A stretch of DNA of 9,966 nucleotides from an uncultured Veillonella sp. Lineage in GTDB: Bacteria > Bacillota > Negativicutes > Veillonellales > Veillonellaceae. This document shows, one piece after another, positions 1 through 7,567 of this stretch. A program made the position numbers and the translations under genes. Within the stretch, counting starts at the first letter, position 1. Every line of letters begins with the position of its first letter. The notes below the pieces were generated by a model. That model made no database searches. It had not been told where the DNA came from and saw only the letters and a program-made list of their open reading frames with translations. The stretch is taken from positions 1 to 9,966 of the forward strand of contig CAJZEE010000077.1 in assembly GCA_915066865.1 (NCBI GenBank). The letters are read 5' to 3'.

Positions 1-62
1 AGAGAAACATTCACTCTATTAGGGTCTTCGTCGCAAGATCTCAAAGCCTCACAAAAAACTTA
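1..62. other. Region downstream of cdaR
   Basis: These 62 bases lie after the cdaR stop codon. In many Firmicutes glmM follows cdaA-cdaR, but no glmM start is visible before the window edge. Read on the minus strand, the cdaR stop is soon followed by a run of six T (complement of 53-58). The only hairpin before that run is a weak five-base-pair one, so I do not call a terminator. Nothing else is supported here. Confidence 0.4.
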
Positions 63-989
63 TCATCCATTAAGTACTTTCTTTTGTATTTCTACTTTCA
101 CCCGTACCGTTGTGGTATTGCTATTAACCCCATTCGGTAATACTAAATTATAGTTACCCTGTACAGTTTCAGTAGCACCCGATACATCGATAGGTTCCGT
201 TTGTATTTCTGTAACGGAATTAATCATTTCTTCACGCCCTGTAACTGTTAATTGCGTTGGTGTAGCAGACGTGGATTTAACTTCATAACCTTCTGCTACT
301 GTACCAACAGTCGGAACAGTAATAGGAACCGCCTTTTCTTTACGTAATAAGTTGAGTTCATATTGTGCTTGGCCTTGGTTTGGATTAATATGTACATCCA
401 GTACATTACCTGCCGTATCCCAAGCTTCTAAAGTACTAACAGCGCTAAAGTTCTTCGTTTGACCAGCCACATTGACTTTCATCACAACCTTGCTCACTGC
501 ATTAACTTGTTGCTTACGACCAGAAACAGTTACCTCTTTCGGCACAATCGTTACCGATTTCAAAGCAATATCATCAGAGAACTTGCCGATTGGAACTATT
601 TCAACAGGAATCGTTTTCTCTGCATATTCATCAACATTGATGGTGATGTTATCTGGTTTAACCTCCACAAGATTCATCCCTACTGGAGGAGTAAAATTAA
701 TAGTTACATTATTTTGACCTGGTTTTACACCAGATGCATCAATATAAGCCCGTAAATTATCTGATTTCATAGACATAATGGTATCACGTGGACCAGCCAG
801 AACAACACGGACCACATCTGGTGCATCTTCTATGATATAGCCAGAATTGAGATTTTGAACCTGTACAGGTATTGTATAGGTTACTTCCATCACAGGGTTC
901 TGATCGCGCATAATAAAGAACCACATAACGATAGCTGCTAACAAGGATAATAATTTAGCAGGCCAATTGCGTTTCAAATGAATCATCAT
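63..989 (-). CDS. cdaR: CdaR/YbbR-domain regulator of the c-di-AMP cyclase
   Basis: A 308-residue membrane-anchored protein. It has a short cytoplasmic start (MMIHLKRNWPAK), one hydrophobic segment at about residues 11-27, and then an extracytoplasmic part. That part holds about three YbbR repeats, at roughly 36-120, 124-213 and 219-303. Each repeat opens with a 'xxPVxV/xxPI' strand and closes with an alternating hydrophobic strand. In Bacillus and Listeria the CdaR protein binds CdaA and modulates c-di-AMP synthesis; that role is family knowledge. The start ATG overlaps the cdaA stop (ATGA). A GGAGGG ribosome site at 997-1002 lies inside the cdaA 3' end, seven bases before the ATG, so the two genes are probably translationally coupled. 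The second codon is also ATG and could be the true start. Family members vary in repeat number, and three is ordinary. Confidence 0.93.
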   Translation of the reverse strand: MMIHLKRNWPAKLLSLLAAIVMWFFIMRDQNPVMEVTYTIPVQVQNLNSGYIIEDAPDVVRVVLAGPRDTIMSMKSDNLRAYIDASGVKPGQNNVTINFTPPVGMNLVEVKPDNITINVDEYAEKTIPVEIVPIGKFSDDIALKSVTIVPKEVTVSGRKQQVNAVSKVVMKVNVAGQTKNFSAVSTLEAWDTAGNVLDVHINPNQGQAQYELNLLRKEKAVPITVPTVGTVAEGYEVKSTSATPTQLTVTGREEMINSVTEIQTEPIDVSGATETVQGNYNLVLPNGVNSNTTTVRVKVEIQKKVLNG

Positions 990-1798
990 TTATTTGCCCT
1001 CCATTTCCACATACTAGTAATGGTTTGACGAGGGCGTTCCATAAAGGTGCGCAATGCCTCTTTAATTTGATCCTCTGGTAAATGGCGATAAATATGACCC
1101 CCATATGTATAAGAGATGGTCCCTGTTTCCTCACTGACAACGACTACCACAGCGTCTGTTTGCTCAGATAAGCCAATAGCTGCACGGTGACGTGTACCTA
1201 GTTCGGTACTCAATGTGCGGTCCTCAGTCAACGGCAACAAGCAGCCCGCTGCACGGATTCGCCCATCACGAATAATCAAGGCCCCATCATGAAGCGGTGT
1301 ACTAGGAACAAAGATATTTTTAATCAACTCGCGACTCAATACAGCATCGATAAGAATACCAGTATCTACAAAGTCATTGAGACCTACTTCACGTTCAAAA
1401 ACGATAAGTGCCCCCGTATGTTCGCGAGACATAACGCGAGCTGCAGCCATCACTTCATTAATGGCCATATCCATTTCTTCTTCGTTTACATTTTGTGCCT
1501 TGCTGAAAATTCGGCCACGCCCCAATTGTTCTAGAGCACGACGCAATTCAGGTTGGAATACAACGGGTAACGCAAAGAGAAGAACGGTCATACTTTGTTG
1601 CAAAATCCAGTTGATAACGTATAGATTTAACAGATGACTCAATAAATTAAAAATTGCCAATATAACGAGACCTTTTAAAAGAGAAACGGCCCGTGTATCT
1701 TTAAGCAATTTATATAAATAGTAAATACCAATAGCAACGATTATGATATCAACAATATCAAGAAGCCTAAAGGTATGTATAAGTGCGTCAATATGCAT
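986..1798 (-). CDS. cdaA: Diadenylate cyclase CdaA (c-di-AMP synthase)
   Basis: A 270-residue membrane enzyme that condenses two ATP into the second messenger c-di-AMP. Three hydrophobic segments lie at about residues 13-30, 39-58 and 62-81, followed by a cytoplasmic DAC domain. The two signature motifs of that domain are intact: DGA at 171-173 (in PLHDGALII) and RHR at 203-205 (in GTRHRAA). Its length is typical of CdaA/YbbP rather than of DisA or CdaS. The start is supported by an AAGGAG site at 1807-1812, eight bases before the ATG. A promoter-like pair of hexamers lies upstream. In characterised Firmicutes c-di-AMP controls potassium and osmolyte transport and cell-wall homeostasis. Nothing in the window links this gene functionally to the neighbouring hydroxylase operon. 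Confidence 0.97.
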   Translation of the reverse strand: MHIDALIHTFRLLDIVDIIIVAIGIYYLYKLLKDTRAVSLLKGLVILAIFNLLSHLLNLYVINWILQQSMTVLLFALPVVFQPELRRALEQLGRGRIFSKAQNVNEEEMDMAINEVMAAARVMSREHTGALIVFEREVGLNDFVDTGILIDAVLSRELIKNIFVPSTPLHDGALIIRDGRIRAAGCLLPLTEDRTLSTELGTRHRAAIGLSEQTDAVVVVVSEETGTISYTYGGHIYRHLPEDQIKEALRTFMERPRQTITSMWKWRANK

Positions 1799-1806
1799 AA
1801 AAATAG

Positions 1807-1812
1807 CTCCTT
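1807..1812 (-). promoter_or_regulatory. Ribosome binding site of cdaA
   Basis: On the minus strand AAGGAG is followed by an eight-base AT-rich spacer and then the cdaA ATG at 1798. It supports that start codon. Confidence 0.8.
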
Positions 1813-1822
1813 ATACAAAATA

Positions 1823-1856
1823 ATAAGGTACAATCAATTCTTTGACTGTACCTTAT
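1823..1856 (-). terminator. 10-bp dyad at the end of the xdh operon, possible terminator
   Basis: ATAAGGTACA (1823-1832) and TGTACCTTAT (1847-1856) are perfect inverted repeats around a 14-nt loop. Read on the minus strand, the stem is followed by TATTTTGTAT, a broken U-tract, so it could terminate transcription of the upstream molybdenum hydroxylase operon, whose last stop codon lies about 60 bases earlier. The stem is AT-rich and the tail is interrupted, so termination may be weak. The same dyad directly abuts the predicted cdaA -10 box. It could therefore be a protein-binding operator instead. Confidence 0.45.
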
Positions 1857-1885
1857 ATTTTAACTCATTTTGAGAGTACTGTAAA
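1857..1885 (-). promoter_or_regulatory. Predicted sigma-70-type promoter of cdaA
   Basis: On the minus strand TTTACA (1880-1885) and TAAAAT (1857-1862) are separated by exactly 17 bases. Each hexamer matches the consensus at five of six positions. A start site about seven bases downstream would fall near 1850 and give a leader of about 50 bases before the cdaA ATG. This would let cdaA-cdaR be expressed independently of the xdh operon. Confidence 0.55.
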
Positions 1886-1915
1886 TTTATAAACAAACGC
1901 TGAATGAGATTTTTA

Positions 1916-2230
1916 TTAGATGTTTTGTGTTTCAATCCAAACATCCATTTGGCCCCCACAAACCATGCCTTCTTTAACAGCTACGTCATCATCGAGATGA
2001 ACATCGATACGACGGTGAGCTTCTTTTTTATTCAAAGAGTCCACCGCACTTAGGCGGATTTCATTTTCCGCACGTCCGCCGCCGATAGTACCAAAAATAG
2101 ATCCATCTGGAAATACAACCATAGATGTACCAGCTTTACGAGGTGTGGATCCACAGGTATATAAAATAGTGGCTACTGCTAAGGTTTCGTTTTTACGTTC
2201 ACTAAGGTATTCAATAAACTCACGATTCAT
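1916..2230 (-). CDS. Small XdhC/CoxI-type molybdenum hydroxylase accessory protein
   Basis: A 104-residue protein that corresponds to the N-terminal XdhC_CoxI domain alone. Visible motifs are the TCGSTPRKAG loop at about 25-34, GTIGGGRAE at 47-55 and the closing MVCGGQMDVWIE at 89-100. In full-length XdhC proteins this domain precedes a Rossmann domain, and the family helps mature the molybdenum cofactor and protects it before insertion into the hydroxylase. Here the Rossmann domain is encoded by the gene just upstream, whose end overlaps this start by 11 bases, so the two products probably act as a pair. The ribosome site is modest (AAAGG, about 11 bases before the ATG), which suggests translation depends on coupling to the upstream gene. 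It is the last gene of the operon. The domain is complete from end to end, so this is not a truncation fragment. Confidence 0.9.
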   Translation of the reverse strand: MNREFIEYLSERKNETLAVATILYTCGSTPRKAGTSMVVFPDGSIFGTIGGGRAENEIRLSAVDSLNKKEAHRRIDVHLDDDVAVKEGMVCGGQMDVWIETQNI

Positions 2231-2948
2231 GGATCACTCTACCTTTCCGCAATGAGCCGCCTTTTTTTCCACGCACCACTGCCAAATATTCACTAACGAT
2301 AGATAATGCAATTTCCTCAGGCGTTTGAGCTCCTAAATCTAGCCCAATAGGCGCATATACCATATCTAACTCATCTTGAGTCCATCCCTGCTCACGCAAC
2401 ACTTCAAAAGCGTGATGGATGCGTTTTTGGCTGCCCATAACGCCCATATAGGTAGGCAAGTACCCTCGTAATTGTTCTAAGCATATATTATCGTACTCAT
2501 GAGCACGTGTCACAATGATAAAACCAGTATATTCATCAAGAGGTAAATCGTTCTTGAAGTTTTCTAAAGGTAAGCATTTACGTATGACACGTTCATCAAA
2601 GAATTCAGGAACTACATATTCTGGACGGTCATCTACGACTGTAACACGACATCCAATAAACAGCAGCAAATCTGTAATCGCTCGGCTAACATGACCTGCG
2701 CCTAATACGAGAACTGACGGATCATTTTCTACAGGTTGTACGAAACACTCCATTTCGCCTACCATGCATAGAGAATTTAGCTTTGCTTTATCTACAGTAA
2801 ACCCTTCAATAGGAGTTCCGTATAGAACCCTTCCATCTTCAGCATAAATAGTCTTATCCCCTTGACGAGGACCGGATAGAACAGTAACCATCACAGTAGT
2901 TTCAGTAACCTGTAGACGATCTTTCATCACATCATAAATTGTTTCCAT
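2220..2948 (-). CDS. xdhC: XdhC family protein, Rossmann domain type
   Basis: A 242-residue accessory protein of molybdenum hydroxylase maturation. Residues about 78-227 form the XdhC Rossmann domain. It shows the dinucleotide loop GAGHVSRA (83-90), an acidic strand end VVDDRPE (104-110), TRAHEYD (147-153, usually THDH-like), MGVMGSQKRI (168-177) and the PIGLDLGAQTPEEIALSI signature (200-217). Residues about 19-73 resemble a shortened, decayed XdhC_CoxI domain: VMVTVL, EDGRVLYGTPI and CMVGEMECFVQPV line up with it, but the CGSTPR loop and the GGG turn are gone. An intact copy of that domain is encoded by the next gene. In Rhodobacter capsulatus XdhC binds the cofactor and promotes its sulfuration; a similar role is inferred here. 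The ATG overlaps the yqeB end by 17 bases and has AAAGGA six bases before it. Confidence 0.93.
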   Translation of the reverse strand: METIYDVMKDRLQVTETTVMVTVLSGPRQGDKTIYAEDGRVLYGTPIEGFTVDKAKLNSLCMVGEMECFVQPVENDPSVLVLGAGHVSRAITDLLLFIGCRVTVVDDRPEYVVPEFFDERVIRKCLPLENFKNDLPLDEYTGFIIVTRAHEYDNICLEQLRGYLPTYMGVMGSQKRIHHAFEVLREQGWTQDELDMVYAPIGLDLGAQTPEEIALSIVSEYLAVVRGKKGGSLRKGRVIHES

Positions 2949-3744
2949 CTAGATTCCTTTCATAATCCCAAGCGGTAACAGCCTCTAATACACCTCCACC
3001 GACAGCAAGGGATTTATCTGAAATACTATAGCAATGAGACTCTTCACAACGAGCATCCACATCAGCCAACTTAAAATGATCTGATACGATGAGCCCACTT
3101 TTTAAAATGCCTCGTAGAATACCTGTAATTTTCGCTCTTACTGGTTCTTCATCAACATAACCAATTACTTCATTAGCTTGTACAGAATCCCCAATATGAC
3201 GTTTTGCTGTAAATAGTCCAGCCTTTGGAGAATGAATAACGCGCTCATGAGTGTAGCCACCTACATTTCCAGGGATACCTGTATTAGGTTGAGCTGGTCC
3301 ATCATAGATACAGCGACCTAATGAATGACCACGCATCGTTTCAATGACTACATCTACATCTTCTCCAGCAATAAATCCAGGGCCCACACCGATAACTAGA
3401 TCTGCATCATCCCGTTTTGTACCAAGATTCTTTTTACTCAAAATAGCATCGACTACAATCTCTGGTTTTAAAGTGTCCAATAATTCCTCATATGAGCTAG
3501 TGACAACGGGGATGATTTCCTGTGCCAATGTATCCTTCACTTCACTAAGAGACACATGACGAGCAACAAAACGTTCCAAAATCATTTCTCCACGATGAAC
3601 CGCATTACCGTAACATACTTCGCGGCGAATCATGGTAGGAATCGCTATTTCACTAATTACAACGGGATAGCCCGCCCGTCTCAATCTATATACAGCGCCG
3701 GAAGCAATGTCTCCGCCTCCACGCATAAGTACCAATGGTTTCAT
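2932..3744 (-). CDS. yqeB: YqeB/EF2563-family selenium-dependent molybdenum hydroxylase accessory protein
   Basis: A 270-residue cytoplasmic protein of the EF2563/YqeB maturation family. Visible family blocks are MRGGGDIASG at the N-terminus (about 7-16), the RR pair at 40-41, the central GVGPGF (119-124) with IETMRGHSLGR (134-144) and NTGIPG (154-159), a sandwich-like segment at about 170-225 ending in RGILKSG, and ISDKSLAVGGGVLEA near the C-terminus (241-255). Its biochemical activity is not established. By genome context the family accompanies hydroxylases thought to carry selenium as a labile cofactor. It is shorter than E. coli YqeB, and the XdhC-like part is encoded separately here. Its ATG overlaps the upstream mocA-like stop as ATGA, with a short GAGG site before it, which indicates coupled translation. 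One small deviation is DVDAR (228-232), where I expect DVDPR. Confidence 0.93.
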   Translation of the reverse strand: MKPLVLMRGGGDIASGAVYRLRRAGYPVVISEIAIPTMIRREVCYGNAVHRGEMILERFVARHVSLSEVKDTLAQEIIPVVTSSYEELLDTLKPEIVVDAILSKKNLGTKRDDADLVIGVGPGFIAGEDVDVVIETMRGHSLGRCIYDGPAQPNTGIPGNVGGYTHERVIHSPKAGLFTAKRHIGDSVQANEVIGYVDEEPVRAKITGILRGILKSGLIVSDHFKLADVDARCEESHCYSISDKSLAVGGGVLEAVTAWDYERNLDGNNL

Positions 3745-4463
3745 AATGCCTCACTTTCACGATGTTTCAAACGCTCAAAATCATCGGGTGTATCGATATC
3801 GTCGCCAATATCATCACTAATCCATAATTTCACGACATGGGCTTTACCATCACCATGAATAATGGTCTTACCCCCTTGATCCCCTTGAATCTGTTGTAAA
3901 TAATCAAACCAATGAGAACCAAAGAGAACGGGATTTCCCGAGTGATAATTTGCCCCATAATGTGGAACGACGATAGTTTTCGGATGAAAGTTTTCATTAA
4001 ACGCACGAATGACCTCGTGTACAACAGCACTCGTCAGAAGTGGTTGATCTCCTACTGAACAGAGAATACCGTCTAGCGGTATGGATAACGTATTCATCAA
4101 ATGACGTACTCCCATCGCTATGGATACGCCTTGCCCTAGTTCAGGATGGTCATTTCGAATGGCTTCAAAACCATAGTTTGTGACAATTGGTTCTAATTTC
4201 TCATGATCATCACCAGTAACTGCCACAAAAGGTAGCTTACAGGACATAGTAGAAGCTACCTGTCCACCCCATCCACCTTGAAGAGCCCCACAGACCGCAT
4301 CTAGAACAGTCTTACCACGCCAGGGCAAGAGCTGCTTATTACATCCCATGCGCTTGGATTGCCCTCCCACAAGGAGGACAATGCCAATATGCAAAGGATG
4401 ACGGTCTATGGGGTCTCTCATGGGACTAAAAGCGGTGTTACAATTTGCTTTCATAATAGTCAT
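3741..4463 (-). CDS. mocA: MocA/YgfJ-type molybdenum cofactor nucleotidyltransferase
   Basis: A 240-residue protein of the MobA-like NTP transferase fold. Motifs in order are the nucleotide loop LVGGQSKRMGCNK (31-43), LPWRGKTVL after it, VGDQPLLT (137-144, acidic metal site), HSGNPVLFG (174-182), GDQGGKTII (194-202) and DDIDTPDDF (221-229). E. coli MocA transfers CMP from CTP to Mo-molybdopterin, giving the cytosine dinucleotide cofactor used by xanthine dehydrogenase-family enzymes. That fits a gene placed among hydroxylase maturation genes better than the GMP-transferring MobA would. About 24 residues precede the first strand, longer than usual. A later ATG (codon 15) would remove much of this but has no ribosome site, so I keep the first ATG, preceded by GTAGG. 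The segment at 62-76 (rich in G and S) looks like an insertion. The gap to yqeC is only six bases. Confidence 0.92.
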   Translation of the reverse strand: MTIMKANCNTAFSPMRDPIDRHPLHIGIVLLVGGQSKRMGCNKQLLPWRGKTVLDAVCGALQGGWGGQVASTMSCKLPFVAVTGDDHEKLEPIVTNYGFEAIRNDHPELGQGVSIAMGVRHLMNTLSIPLDGILCSVGDQPLLTSAVVHEVIRAFNENFHPKTIVVPHYGANYHSGNPVLFGSHWFDYLQQIQGDQGGKTIIHGDGKAHVVKLWISDDIGDDIDTPDDFERLKHRESEAL

Positions 4464-4469
4464 GAGTAC

Positions 4470-5228
4470 CTACCGACATTGAATAATGCGACGGATTTCA
4501 CAACTTGCTTTATATCCATCAGCCAAAATGATAGCCGTAATATCACTATCAACAATATGATCAATAAAATCATCGATAATGCGATGTTGCACTGTTTCAT
4601 AACCAGTACAGAATAATATTTTCTTACCTCTACTGTATTGGAATAAACCTTGCCTATGTAAAACAAGATCAGCCAACATACGAGGAGTTACAATAGCCCC
4701 CATATCGCGTTTTACAATATCTTGAACAAGCTCGATATTATGTACGTGCTCATCATCTAATGGGGCCCCTAGCATTTGTAGATTCACGAGGCCAATCGTA
4801 GTCTTTGTAAGAGATGGAATGACAGGTTCGGTCGTCTTAGGTGCCTTGAGCCATTTTTCCTTCGCCCCATCTGCTTCTACAACAATTTGCCAATTGGGAT
4901 GTAACTTGGATAAACCATCGATAAGATCACAATCTAAGGAGTCTACTTTTGTTCCTGTAATTCCAGCGAACCACGCACCACAATAGCCATGTAAAAGTCG
5001 GTCAGTACAATACTCATCAGCTTCATTAATATTATGAGTATAAATCGGTTCATAATGAGCCACCTGAGACTCATAAAGTCGAGTCGTAGTCGTAACTACG
5101 ATGGGCTGACCTTTCAGCCGTCCATATTCTACTAGTTTTGAAAGCACAGTCGTTTTACCGCCTGCCCCAACAAGGGCAACGATTCCCGGCTGAATCAATC
5201 GATTCCAATAGGATGTTTGTGATGTCAT
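4470..5228 (-). CDS. yqeC: YqeC-family putative selenium cofactor accessory protein
   Basis: A 252-residue cytoplasmic protein with an N-terminal P-loop, LVGAGGKTT (19-27), which suggests nucleotide binding. A TTTTRLY block follows at 46-52. The central family motif VVEADGAKEKWLKAP lies at about 116-130, followed by EPVIPSLT. The family is annotated as a probable selenium-dependent hydroxylase accessory factor because it occurs with SelD and with molybdenum hydroxylases; no reaction has been shown that I know of. It is separated from the Mo subunit by 41 bases, the largest gap within the operon, and has its own strong AAGGAGG site at 5238-5244, nine bases before the ATG. I see no terminator in the gap. 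This gene therefore starts the maturation half of the operon, with independent translation initiation. Confidence 0.92.
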   Translation of the reverse strand: MTSQTSYWNRLIQPGIVALVGAGGKTTVLSKLVEYGRLKGQPIVVTTTTRLYESQVAHYEPIYTHNINEADEYCTDRLLHGYCGAWFAGITGTKVDSLDCDLIDGLSKLHPNWQIVVEADGAKEKWLKAPKTTEPVIPSLTKTTIGLVNLQMLGAPLDDEHVHNIELVQDIVKRDMGAIVTPRMLADLVLHRQGLFQYSRGKKILFCTGYETVQHRIIDDFIDHIVDSDITAIILADGYKASCEIRRIIQCR

Positions 5229-5269
5229 AGAACCAGGCCTCCTTAGAAAGTAAAAGGAACTAGAAATCT

Positions 5270-7567
5270 CTATACTTTATATTTCTCGTCCATAGCCATA
5301 AATACCTTCTCAGGTGTCATAGGTAATGTACGAATATCCGCACCAACTGCATTTTTAATGGCATGTTGAATAGCAGGGCACCCCGTATTGATGACAACCT
5401 CACCAATAGATTTTGCTCCGAAACCACCTGTAGGCTCGTAAGATTCTACAAAGTCTGTATGTAATTCACCAATATCCTGACGGGTTGGGATTTTATAAGT
5501 CATAAGATTGTTTGTTTCCAAGCGACCATTGCTTGAATAGCGTACATCTTCATATAAAGCCATGCCGATAGCTTGTACCACACCACCCTCAACTTGAACA
5601 CGAGCCAATTTAGGATTGATAACAGTACCACAATCAACACAAGAGTAGAAATGAAGAGGAATAACCTTACCTGTTTGTTTATCTACCTTCACCTCAGCAA
5701 TAGATGCCATAAATGGAGGTGGGGACGTATGACTGCCCCATGTAGCAAAACCAGACAATTGCTCCGCATTAACACCAACTAATAATTTTGGTGCCAATTG
5801 ATGGATATCCATTGTTTTAGCACCATCTTTTGTGGTAGCTACAACGCCGTCAAAGTCAACGTTTTCAACGTCAGTTTCAAAGAATTGAGCGAATTTAGCA
5901 ATAATCTTAGTGCGCAATTCTTCTGCCGCCATCTTAGCAGCAGTACCTGTTACATAGGTTGTACTAGATGCGTAAGACCCTGGATCGAATGGTACGATAT
6001 CTGTATCTGATTCAATAACAGTCATATATTCCATAGGACAGCCGATTACTTCACAGGCCATTTGAGTCAATACGGTATTAGACCCCATGCCCATATCAGA
6101 AGACCCAGTATACAATGTATAATTACCATCGTCACCAAGGCGAATTTCAACGGATGCCACATCGATATTTGCGACACCAGAGCCTTGTAATGCTAAAGCC
6201 ATGCCAAGTCCACCGCGGTAGCGCTCATCGATATCCCAAGAATGAGGGCGTTCATCCCAACGAGCCATTTCTTTTACGCGATTTACAGTATCTTGAAAAA
6301 GACCAGAATCAAGATATTCATCTGGAGCATATACTAAGCTTTGTTCACCTTCCGCTATTAAGTTCTTCTGACGTAATTCAGCTGGATCAATCCCCATCTT
6401 ATCAGCTAACTGGTTTACTGCACATTCTAATGGCCACAATGCTTCTGTTGCACCATACCCACGGAAAGCACCACCAGGAGTTTGGTTAGTATACACACCC
6501 TCTGTACCATAATGAACAGCAGTCGCTTTGTTGTACAAAGGTACAGATTTATGTTCGCCAGCCGTTGTAGTAGTGAAGCAATGAGTTGCATGTGCACCAG
6601 CGGCTGTGATGGAGTCCATATCAATAACTTTAATAATGCCATCTTTTGTAGCACCTACACGGATTTTCCATTCACGAGCATGACGTGTAGTAGAGCAAGT
6701 TTGTGCTTCTGTACGATCGTATAAGAGATAACAAGGTTTTTTCAATGTCCACGCTACAAAGGCCGTCATAATTTCTGTACAAGCCGTTTGTTTAGAGCCG
6801 AAACCGCCGCCGATACGAGGTTTAATAACACGGACTTTTGTGGCCGGAATACCGAGTGCACGAGCGATGTGACGGCGTACATGGAATACGATTTGTGTAG
6901 AGGATACGATAACTACACGACCTAGCGCATCTATATATCCAAAGCTTTGGAATGGTTCCATCGCTGTTTGGCGTGTGGCCTGGTCAAAGTATGTACCTTC
7001 TGCCACGTAATCACATTTAGCAAGTTCTGCTTCCACATCTCCTACCCGTTTGTGATAGGATACGCAAATATTGCGTTTGTAATCTTGTCCTACAGGGATA
7101 TTATTGTGAATATCATCTTCAGGATGTACTATAGTTTCATGGTCGATAGCAGTATGCATATCAAGTACAGGTTTCTGTACTTCGTATTCAACCTTGATAA
7201 GCGGCATTGCTTTAAGCGCTGTAGCCTCATCTTTTGCTACGATAAGAGCTACTTCGTCTCCAACATAGCGAACTACAGGGTCCAAGATGAGTGCATCATA
7301 AGCGGATGGCTCTGGATATGTTTGACCTGCTAATGTGAATCGCGTATTAGGCACATCTTCATAAGTAAAAATAGCTTCTACGCCAGGAATCAATTTGGCT
7401 TTAGATGTATCAATAGATTTGATGCGCGCCTGAGCATGAGGGCTACGAAGAGCCTTAATAACGAGCGCATCTTTGGGAACAAAATCGCCAGTATAAGACG
7501 GTTTACCAGACAAAATACCTTTGGAGTCAACTTTGTCATAGGATTTTCCAATATGCTTATTCATCAT
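5270..7567 (-). CDS. Molybdenum-binding subunit of a xanthine dehydrogenase-family hydroxylase
   Basis: A 765-residue catalytic subunit of about the normal length for a separate Mo subunit. The N-terminal 'hammerhead' domain covers about 13-135, and the Mo-binding domain the rest. Visible active-site elements are STQ (223-225, matching bovine Gln767), GGGFGSK (253-259), GGAFRGYG (365-372, with Arg369 at the position of bovine Arg880), SSDMGMGS (489-496), the TTYVTG loop (536-541) and the catalytic glutamate Glu723 in GAKSIGE. The residue right after GGGFGSK is Gln260, where bovine xanthine oxidase has the substrate-binding Glu802. The surrounding YqeB/YqeC/MocA genes fit the selenium-dependent class of these enzymes. 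Substrate could be xanthine, hypoxanthine or another N-heterocycle. The ATG overlaps the upstream TAA by one base (TAATG) and has AAGGAGG six bases before it. A second ATG follows at once. Confidence 0.95.
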   Translation of the reverse strand: MMNKHIGKSYDKVDSKGILSGKPSYTGDFVPKDALVIKALRSPHAQARIKSIDTSKAKLIPGVEAIFTYEDVPNTRFTLAGQTYPEPSAYDALILDPVVRYVGDEVALIVAKDEATALKAMPLIKVEYEVQKPVLDMHTAIDHETIVHPEDDIHNNIPVGQDYKRNICVSYHKRVGDVEAELAKCDYVAEGTYFDQATRQTAMEPFQSFGYIDALGRVVIVSSTQIVFHVRRHIARALGIPATKVRVIKPRIGGGFGSKQTACTEIMTAFVAWTLKKPCYLLYDRTEAQTCSTTRHAREWKIRVGATKDGIIKVIDMDSITAAGAHATHCFTTTTAGEHKSVPLYNKATAVHYGTEGVYTNQTPGGAFRGYGATEALWPLECAVNQLADKMGIDPAELRQKNLIAEGEQSLVYAPDEYLDSGLFQDTVNRVKEMARWDERPHSWDIDERYRGGLGMALALQGSGVANIDVASVEIRLGDDGNYTLYTGSSDMGMGSNTVLTQMACEVIGCPMEYMTVIESDTDIVPFDPGSYASSTTYVTGTAAKMAAEELRTKIIAKFAQFFETDVENVDFDGVVATTKDGAKTMDIHQLAPKLLVGVNAEQLSGFATWGSHTSPPPFMASIAEVKVDKQTGKVIPLHFYSCVDCGTVINPKLARVQVEGGVVQAIGMALYEDVRYSSNGRLETNNLMTYKIPTRQDIGELHTDFVESYEPTGGFGAKSIGEVVINTGCPAIQHAIKNAVGADIRTLPMTPEKVFMAMDEKYKV

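Noticed and set aside
1..75. Terminator after cdaR, from a T-run next to a small ACTTA/TAAGT hairpin
   Set aside because: The stem is only five AT-rich base pairs and overlaps the stop codon region, and glmM is often cotranscribed after cdaR. The evidence is too weak.
1916..2230. The 104-residue XdhC protein as a frameshifted or truncated pseudogene
   Set aside because: It has its own ATG, a complete CoxI domain with all motifs, and lies after the Rossmann gene. A frameshift in a normal XdhC would leave the N-terminal domain in front.
6115..7333. Long open frames on the plus strand opposite the Mo subunit (for example 6115-6489 and 6947-7333)
   Set aside because: Their products look like antisense translations, rich in His, Cys and Phe, with no ribosome site or recognisable domain. 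They are shadows of a clear gene.
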